Made by a program: the position numbers and the translations under genes. A DNA stretch of 64,000 nt from an uncultured Pseudoflavonifractor sp. (lineage in GTDB: Bacteria; Bacillota; Clostridia; Oscillospirales; Oscillospiraceae). The stretch lies in assembly GCA_904419835.1 (NCBI GenBank), contig CAJFTA010000002.1:1-64000 (forward strand). The letters run 5' to 3'. The first letter of the stretch is position 1. Every line of letters begins with the position of its first letter. A model generated the notes under the pieces. It had not been told where the DNA came from, ran no database searches, and worked only from the letters and a program-made list of their open reading frames with translations. This document shows positions 58,742-64,000 of the stretch, piece by piece.

Positions 58742-60218
58742 ACACAAGACAAAACAGCATACGGAGGCTCCCGAGCCCATTGACCTGACCGCACTGCTGG
58801 GGGAGCTCTGGCGGATTTTCACCCGCATGTTCTGGGTGCCGCTGGTGCTGGCGGTGCTGGCCGGCGGGCTGCTGTGGCTGCGCAGCTGGCGCAGCTACAC
58901 GCCCATGTACCGCTCCGAGGCCACCTTTACCGTGCAGCTGCTGAGCAACCAGTATGATATCACCGGCGTGGACAGCTATTACGACAAGGCCGCCGCCGAG
59001 CAGCTGGCCAACACCTTTCCCTATCTGCTCTCCTCCGACCTGATGCAGCAGCTCCTCCAGCGGGAGCTGGGGGTGACCTGGCTCAACGGCAGCATTACGG
59101 CTCAATCGGTGGCCAACACCAACCTGTTCTCCGTGCAGGTGAGCAGCACCAGCGCCCAGGACGCCTATGACATCCTCAACGGGGTCATCGCGGTGTATCC
59201 CCAGGTGGCCAACTATGTGGTCGGCAGCACGGAGCTGACCGTGCTGGTGCCGCCGGCGGTGGCCAGCCAGCCCTATAACGCCTTCCAGCCCGCCCGCACA
59301 GTGATCAAGGGCGCGGTGCTGGGCTTCGGCGTGGGAGTGCTGCTCCTGCTGGCGCTGGCCATGGCCAGCAAGACCATCCGCACCCGGGAGGACATGAAGA
59401 AGTGGATGAACGTGCCCTGCCTGGGCACGCTGCCCACGGTATCCTTTAAGCGGCGCACGGGGGCGGCGGGGAATGCGGTGTCGATTCTCAACGAGAGAAC
59501 GGGCAGCGCATTCCAGGAGAGCGTCCGCAGCCTGCGCATCCGCTTCCTGCGGGAGGCGGAGCGGCAGGGGAGCAAGGTGTTCCTGGTATCCAGCACCGTG
59601 CCCGGGGAGGGTAAGACCACCGTGGCGGTCAACCTGGCCCTCACCCTGGGACAGAACGGCGCCCGGGTCATCCTGGTGGACATGGACCTGCGCAAGCCCA
59701 GCGTCAAGAAGGCCCTGGGGCTGACCGCGCCCTCCGCCGGGGTGCCCGAGCTGCTCCGGAGCGGCGATGGCAGCCCGCAGAAGGCGCTGGTGGAGCTGGA
59801 GGGCACCCGGGTACGGGTGCTGGCCGGGGACAAGGCGGTGGACAATCCCAGGCGGCAGCTGGAGTCCCGCAGGCTGTCCGGGCTGATTAAGGCCCTGCGG
59901 GAGGAGGCGGACTACGTGGTCATCGACACGCCGCCCAACGGCCTGCTGGGCGACAGCACCGCCCTGGCGGGGCTGGCCGACGGGATTCTGTACGTGGTGC
60001 GGGCGGGCAAGGCCCAGGTGTCCCACATTATGGACAGCATCCAGCTGCTCTCCAGCAGCCGGACGCCCCTGATGGGCTGCGTGCTCAACGGCGTGAAGGA
60101 GAGCGGCGGCGGCTACGGGTACGGCTATGGATATGGCTACGGCAGCAGCTACCGCAGCTATGAGCGGCACAGCCGCAAGAGCGGCCGGGACGGCCAGCTG
60201 GAAGAAGAGAGAAAATAA
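58734..60218 (+). CDS. Wzz-BY-kinase fusion 2, paralogue of the preceding gene
   Basis: A 494-aa protein with the same plan. Two membrane spans (about 28-48 and 190-215) with a Wzz loop between, then Walker A STVPGEGKTT (about 284-293), A' ILVDMDLRKPS, Walker B YVVIDTPPNG (about 394-403), and a shorter Tyr tail (GGGYGYGYGYGYG then SSYRSYERH). The start ATG 58734 lies within the last codons of kinase 1. Last gene of the exopolysaccharide locus. Confidence 0.93.
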   Translation: MDEHKTKQHTEAPEPIDLTALLGELWRIFTRMFWVPLVLAVLAGGLLWLRSWRSYTPMYRSEATFTVQLLSNQYDITGVDSYYDKAAAEQLANTFPYLLSSDLMQQLLQRELGVTWLNGSITAQSVANTNLFSVQVSSTSAQDAYDILNGVIAVYPQVANYVVGSTELTVLVPPAVASQPYNAFQPARTVIKGAVLGFGVGVLLLLALAMASKTIRTREDMKKWMNVPCLGTLPTVSFKRRTGAAGNAVSILNERTGSAFQESVRSLRIRFLREAERQGSKVFLVSSTVPGEGKTTVAVNLALTLGQNGARVILVDMDLRKPSVKKALGLTAPSAGVPELLRSGDGSPQKALVELEGTRVRVLAGDKAVDNPRRQLESRRLSGLIKALREEADYVVIDTPPNGLLGDSTALAGLADGILYVVRAGKAQVSHIMDSIQLLSSSRTPLMGCVLNGVKESGGGYGYGYGYGYGSSYRSYERHSRKSGRDGQLEEERK

Positions 60219-60221
60219 ACA

Positions 60222-60262
60222 AAATTTCCCTTGGAGCGCAAGCCGCTCCAAGGGAAATTTTT
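60222..60262 (+). terminator. Terminator of the exopolysaccharide locus
   Basis: Perfect 17-bp stem (60222-60238 with 60244-60260) with a T-run at its right end. Confidence 0.92.
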
Positions 60263-60307
60263 ATTTCGAATGTTTCTCGGCTTTCCAGTTTCTATTAACT
60301 TATGTTA

Positions 60308-60336
60308 TTGATTTAAATTTAGAAAAAGTATAAAAT
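60308..60336 (+). promoter_or_regulatory. Promoter of the secreted copper-amine-oxidase-N-like protein gene
   Basis: TTGATT (60308-60313), 17 nt, TAAAAT (60331-60336). The transcript leader holds an 8-bp hairpin (60350-60357 with 60369-60376). Confidence 0.75.
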
Positions 60337-60398
60337 ACAGGAAATTATGTCCTGCGGAACAGCTCACGCCGCAGGATATGGGAATGGGAGGTATTTTT

Positions 60399-61610
60399 AT
60401 GAGGAAAAAATTTCTATCCATGTTTCTGGCCATGGCTCTGGCCCTGGGGCTGTCCGTCCCTGCCTTGGCGGATGCCATGGGTGAAACCCGGGTGGGCTTC
60501 CGCTTCGGCGAAACCTTTTATTCTTATGACGTCCCTGCCAGCGGCGCCGGCTGGAGCTATGACGGTAACTATACCATGACCTTCAACGGGCTTAACATCG
60601 CAACCCCTGACAATCCCTATGGCGACAGCGGCTATTTCCAGCTGTGTAATCTGGACAAGTCCTTCACCCTTGTGCTGACCAGCGGCACGAGCAACAGCGT
60701 CAATACCATGGATTCCATCTATAAGATGGGCAAGACCCTGGAGGACCAGCCCACGGTGACCATCCAGGGCGGGGGTAGTCTCTCCTGCCATCAGCTCACG
60801 CTGGGCGACCTGGCGCTGACCGACGCCGCCATCACCTCAACCTATTTCTCCTGCTTCAAGCTGACCCTCACCGGCGGCTCTATCACCACCACCGGCCTGA
60901 CTGTAAACGACAGCTATACCCTGAACAGCGGCAGCATCCTGGTGGAGCGGGATGAGCCCGCCTTTGAGGGATTCCGGGTGTATATGGACGATACGGCTGC
61001 GGCCAGCTCCCTTGTCTCCCAGTTTAAGGATCAGTACGGTAAGCCCCTCCAGCTCAAGCAGGAGACCTTTGACTGGGGTACTCTGACCAGCATCTATGAC
61101 AGCGCCGGCGAATACGTGACCTATGCCGTCTGGACCGGCGGCGGCGTCACTCCCCCCACCCCCGCCAAGACCGCCTATGCCTCCACCCAGTCGGTGAAGG
61201 TGGACGGCGTGGCCGTGGAGTTCCAGATGTATGCCCTCAAGGACGAGAAGGGCAACGACACCAACTATGTGAAGGTGCGCGACGTGGCGTACGCCCTCAA
61301 CGGCACCGCCGCCCAGTTCAACGTGGGCTGGGACGGCGCGGTAAATCTGGTCACCGGTCAGGCCTACACTCCCAATGGCTCTGAGATGTCCACCCCCTTC
61401 AGTGGCAACCGGAGCTATCAGGACTCCGCTGCCGCCACCAATGTGAACGGCTCTGCCGCCGCGCTGGATGCCATCCTGCTCACCGACGATGCAGGCGGCG
61501 GGTATACCTACTACAAGCTGCGGGATCTGGGCCAGGCTCTGGGCTTTAATGTGAGCTGGAGTGCGGAGCTGGGCGTCTATATCGAGACAGATAAGCCCTA
61601 CGAGGGTTAA
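60399..61610 (+). CDS. Secreted protein with C-terminal copper-amine-oxidase-N-like domain
   Basis: A 403-aa exported protein. Signal peptide 1-24 (cleavage after ALA). The middle (30-240) is beta-rich with repeated Thr/Gly strands (GGSLSCHQLTLGDLALTDAA) suggesting a beta-helix. The C-terminal part (about 265-403) has the stalk/copper-amine-oxidase N-terminal domain features: VKVDGVAVEFQMYAL, NYVKVRDVAYALNG, YYKLRDLGQALGFNVSW. That domain is common in surface proteins of clostridia and binds cell-wall material rather than acting as an oxidase. Start ATG 60399 follows GGGAGG. Function unknown. Confidence 0.85.
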   Translation: MRKKFLSMFLAMALALGLSVPALADAMGETRVGFRFGETFYSYDVPASGAGWSYDGNYTMTFNGLNIATPDNPYGDSGYFQLCNLDKSFTLVLTSGTSNSVNTMDSIYKMGKTLEDQPTVTIQGGGSLSCHQLTLGDLALTDAAITSTYFSCFKLTLTGGSITTTGLTVNDSYTLNSGSILVERDEPAFEGFRVYMDDTAAASSLVSQFKDQYGKPLQLKQETFDWGTLTSIYDSAGEYVTYAVWTGGGVTPPTPAKTAYASTQSVKVDGVAVEFQMYALKDEKGNDTNYVKVRDVAYALNGTAAQFNVGWDGAVNLVTGQAYTPNGSEMSTPFSGNRSYQDSAAATNVNGSAAALDAILLTDDAGGGYTYYKLRDLGQALGFNVSWSAELGVYIETDKPYEG

Positions 61611-61621
61611 ACAGCAGAAAA

Positions 61622-61659
61622 AACGCCGCCCCGGCGCCATATGGCGCCGGGGCGGCGTT
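61622..61659. terminator. Bidirectional terminator between convergent genes
   Basis: A perfect 38-bp palindrome (19-bp arms meeting at 61640/61641), A-rich on the left and TTCTGCTTTT on the right. It serves the secreted protein gene and htpG. Confidence 0.9.
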
Positions 61660-61670
61660 CTGCTTTTCGG

Positions 61671-63584
61671 TTACTTCATCAGGCTGCACACCAGCTCGGT
61701 GTAGGCGGCCGGGTCCTCCAGAGGCAGGCCGGCGATGAGCAGGGCCTGGTCGTAGAGCAGCTCGGCGTACTTCTTGGCCTTCTCCGGGTCGGCGTCCACC
61801 GCCTCCCGCAGGGCGGCGAAGGCCCCCGAGTCGGGGTTGAGCTCCAGCACCCGCTGGGCCTTCATGCCCTGGGCGCGCTCCGGGTCCATGCGGGAGAAGT
61901 ACTTCTCCATCTCAATGGTCACCGGGCCGTCGGCGGTGAGGCACACGGCGCCCGACTTCAGAATTTTGGACACCCGGGCCTCCTTGATCTTGTCGCCCAG
62001 AGTCTCCTTCACGAAGGTGAGCACATCCTTGCTCTCCTCCGCCTTCTTCTCGGCGGCGGCCTTCTCCTCGTCGGTCTGAGGCAGGGCGTCCTCGTCGGTC
62101 ACGGGCTTGAAGGACTTCTCGTCCCAGGCGCCCAGACCGTTCATGATGAACTCATCGGGCTCCTCGGTCAGGTAGAGAATCTCATAGCCCTTGTCCAGAA
62201 TCCGCTCGGCCTGGGGCAGACGGGCAATCTGGTCCACGCTCTCGCCGCAGGCGTAGTAGATATACTCCTGGTCCTCAGCCATCCGCTGGCGGTACTCAGC
62301 CAGGGTGGTCAGCTTGCCGTCCTTGGAGGAGTGGAACAGGAGCAGGTCCTTGAGCATGTCCTTGTGGATGCCGTAGTCTTCCAGCATGCCGTACTTGATC
62401 TGACGGCCAAAGGCGGACCAGAAGGTCTCGTACTTGGCGCGGTCGTCCTTCTGGAGCTTGAGCAGCTCGGCCTTGATCTTCTTCTCCAGGTTGTTGGCGA
62501 TGATCTTCAGCACCTGGGTGTGCTGGAGCACCTCACGGGAGATGTTGAGGGAGAAATCGGCGGAGTCCACCACGCCGCGGACAAAGCGGAAGTGGTCGGG
62601 CAGCAGGTCGGCGCACTTGTCCATGATGAGCACGCCGGAGGAGTAGAGCTGAAGGCCCTTCTCGTACTCACGGGTGTAGAAGTCGTAGGGGGCGTGGCCG
62701 GGGATGTAGAGCATGGCCTTGTACTCCACCTGGCCCTCAGCGTGGACATGGACCACGGACAGGGGGTCCTCCCAGTCGCCGTAGTGCTCCTTGTAGAAGG
62801 CGTTGTACTCCTCGGCGGTCACCTCGCTCTTGGGCCGCTGCCACAGGGGCACCATGGAGTTGAGGGTCTCCCACTCGTCGTAGTCCTCCCACTCGGGCTT
62901 GTAGTCCTCGCCGGCGTCGGCGGGGCGCTCCTTCTGGCGGGACTTGTGCATGAGCATCTGAATGGGATAGTGGATGTAGTCGGAGTACTTCTTCACCAGG
63001 TCGTCCAGGCGGTACTGCTCCAGATACTGGCCGTACTTCTCCTCGTCGGTGTCCGCCTTGATGTGGAGCACAATGTCGGTGCCCACGCCGGCCTTCTCCG
63101 CCGGCTCGATGGTGTATCCCTCGGCGCCCTCGCTCTCCCAGCGCCAGGCCTGGTCGGATCCGTAGGCCTTGCTGGTGACGGTGACCTTGTCGGCCACCAT
63201 GAAGGCGGAGTAGAAGCCGACGCCGAACTGGCCGATGATATCCACGTCGGCCTTCTTGTCCTGGTCCATGTTCTGCTTGAACTGGAGGGAGCCGCTGCGG
63301 GCGATGGTGCCCAGGTTCTCCTCCAGCTCCTCCCTGGTCATGCCGATGCCGTTGTCGCTGATGGTCAGAGTGCGGGCAATCTGGTCGGGGGTGAGGACAA
63401 TCTTGAGGTCGGACCGGTTCAGACCCACCTGGTCGTCGGTGAGGGCCTTGTAGGCCAGCTTGTCAATGGCGTCGCTGGCGTTGGAGATGATCTCCCGGAG
63501 GAAAATCTCCTTGTGGGTGTAGATCGAGTTGATCATCAGGTCCAGCAGGCGCTTGGATTCCGCCTGAAACTGCTTCTTTTCCAT
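61671..63584 (-). CDS. htpG: Chaperone HtpG (Hsp90)
   Basis: An ATP-dependent cytoplasmic chaperone, 637 aa, full length. The N-terminal GHKL ATPase has REIISNASDAIDKL (about 29-42), DNGIGMT (about 74-80) and GQFGVGFYSAFMVAD (about 115-129). The middle and C-terminal dimerisation domains are complete (LNISREVLQHT). ATG 63584 was chosen because GGAGG lies 10 nt upstream; an ATG at 63599 overlaps that site. Regulated by HrcA through the CIRCE element at 63630-63656. Confidence 0.97.
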   Translation of the reverse strand: MEKKQFQAESKRLLDLMINSIYTHKEIFLREIISNASDAIDKLAYKALTDDQVGLNRSDLKIVLTPDQIARTLTISDNGIGMTREELEENLGTIARSGSLQFKQNMDQDKKADVDIIGQFGVGFYSAFMVADKVTVTSKAYGSDQAWRWESEGAEGYTIEPAEKAGVGTDIVLHIKADTDEEKYGQYLEQYRLDDLVKKYSDYIHYPIQMLMHKSRQKERPADAGEDYKPEWEDYDEWETLNSMVPLWQRPKSEVTAEEYNAFYKEHYGDWEDPLSVVHVHAEGQVEYKAMLYIPGHAPYDFYTREYEKGLQLYSSGVLIMDKCADLLPDHFRFVRGVVDSADFSLNISREVLQHTQVLKIIANNLEKKIKAELLKLQKDDRAKYETFWSAFGRQIKYGMLEDYGIHKDMLKDLLLFHSSKDGKLTTLAEYRQRMAEDQEYIYYACGESVDQIARLPQAERILDKGYEILYLTEEPDEFIMNGLGAWDEKSFKPVTDEDALPQTDEEKAAAEKKAEESKDVLTFVKETLGDKIKEARVSKILKSGAVCLTADGPVTIEMEKYFSRMDPERAQGMKAQRVLELNPDSGAFAALREAVDADPEKAKKYAELLYDQALLIAGLPLEDPAAYTELVCSLMK

Positions 63585-63629
63585 GATATCTGCCTCCATA
63601 TATGAAAAAGTCTTATCAACAACATAGCG

Positions 63630-63656
63630 TTAGCACTCGATAGTTCTGAGTGCTAA
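63630..63656. promoter_or_regulatory. CIRCE operator (HrcA binding site)
   Basis: Exact consensus TTAGCACTC-N9-GAGTGCTAA, arms extended to 13 bp (AGCG/CGCT). It lies between the -10 box and the htpG binding site, covering the expected start. This is diagnostic for HrcA-controlled heat-shock genes. Confidence 0.98.
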
Positions 63657-63660
63657 CGCT

Positions 63661-63689
63661 ATCATAATCCTTCGCGTGATAATTTTCAA
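63661..63689 (-). promoter_or_regulatory. Promoter of htpG
   Basis: Minus strand TTGAAA (63689-63684), 17-nt spacer, TATGAT (63666-63661), directly upstream of CIRCE. Confidence 0.85.
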
Positions 63690-63706
63690 GGGGGTTCAAA
63701 GAAAAT

Positions 63707-64000
63707 TTACAATTTATCCCCGGCCTCGGTTGTATGGGCGTAAATCCGCATCCAGCCGTCCGAGCCGTCCGTATCGCGGGCCAGACCCAGGAAGCGCCAG
63801 CCATACCGCTCATAAAAGGAGGTGTGTTCGGTCACAAGGTAGAGGGTGTCGATTCCAAACCGGCCCATGTCGGAGCACACCCATTGCAGCAGCTCCCCCG
63901 CGATGCCCCTGCGGCGGTAAGCCTCCTCCACATACAGCGCGCAGACGTTGGGGGCCAGGTCCTTTCGGCTGTGAAAATCGTTTTCAATGACGCCAAGCCC
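63707..64000 (-). CDS. GNAT-family N-acetyltransferase, 5' part outside the window
   Basis: The last 97 residues of a GNAT acetyltransferase. The acetyl-CoA loop is visible as VEEAYRRRGIAGELL (R-x-x-G-x-A/G motif RRRGIAG), preceded by LAPNVCALY as the beta-4 strand and followed by LYLVTEHTSFYERYGWRFLG, the conserved C-terminal Y-x-x-x-GF/W region. The frame is open to the window edge, so the start is not seen. An internal GTG near 63931 should not be taken as the start, because it would remove part of the fold. Substrate unknown. Confidence 0.88.
   Translation of the reverse strand, partial: GLGVIENDFHSRKDLAPNVCALYVEEAYRRRGIAGELLQWVCSDMGRFGIDTLYLVTEHTSFYERYGWRFLGLARDTDGSDGWMRIYAHTTEAGDKL

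Overview
The window is a GC-rich chromosomal segment from what looks like a low-G+C-phylum Gram-positive with an unusually GC-rich genome, most plausibly a gut clostridium of the Oscillospiraceae type (Flavonifractor/Lawsonibacter-like). This is inferred from strong AGGAGG ribosome binding sites, TTGACA/TATAAT promoters, a perfect CIRCE element, S-layer-homology (SLH) surface proteins, an EpsG/CpsB/BY-kinase exopolysaccharide locus and rhamnose/pseudouridine catabolism. No species claim can be made without a database. Almost every base is coding or a recognisable promoter, terminator or hairpin.

Layout. 0.1-4.8 kb: asnS (TTG start, with an exact 27-bp in-frame duplication), a four-gene LytTR/membrane-protein operon and a lipoprotein, all on the minus strand. 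4.9-10.5 kb: psuK-psuG pseudouridine catabolism, a ZIP metal transporter with a DtxR-type palindrome at its start site, a rhomboid protease, a secreted metallo-beta-lactamase-fold lipoprotein, a small membrane protein and tRNA-Arg(CCG). 10.9-15.4 kb: a giant SLH-anchored protein with two 5'-nucleotidase units. 16.2-24.9 kb: a complete rhamnose operon (GH78 rhamnosidase, GPH transporter, rhaB, rhaA, fucO-like, rhaD). 25-29.6 kb: a circularly permuted GH3 enzyme plus membrane partner, divergent from a DeoR regulator. 29.6-34.6 kb: an MBOAT O-acyltransferase cassette flanked by two SGNH/leucine-rich-repeat proteins. 34.7-39.1 kb: an ABC exporter, a 266-bp array of five hairpins, and a VWA-SLH surface protein.

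The most unusual part is 39.4-52.6 kb. A promoter and a structured leader precede a 1,636-residue secreted GH20-type protein. It is followed after 16 bp by an 85-residue, seven-cysteine peptide that ends in serine, then by an intrinsic terminator. Directly behind the terminator is a tightly packed operon: HPr-kinase-like protein (TTG start), radical SAM/SPASM enzyme, PqqD-type recognition protein, membrane phosphoesterase, nucleotidyltransferase-like protein and S24/S26 peptidase. It runs without a visible break into exopolysaccharide genes (sugar-1-phosphate transferase, GT4, EpsG). This reads as a candidate, apparently undescribed, RiPP-type peptide modification and export system wired to exopolysaccharide synthesis.

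52.7-60.2 kb continues the exopolysaccharide locus from its own promoter: a CapD/PglF-like dehydratase, a Ser/Pro-repeat membrane protein, CpsB phosphatase, an Ig-like protein and two tandem Wzz-tyrosine-kinase fusions with YG-rich tails. The window ends with a secreted copper-amine-oxidase-N-like protein, CIRCE-controlled htpG and a GNAT gene cut by the window edge. All function calls come from reading motifs and gene order; no homology search was possible.
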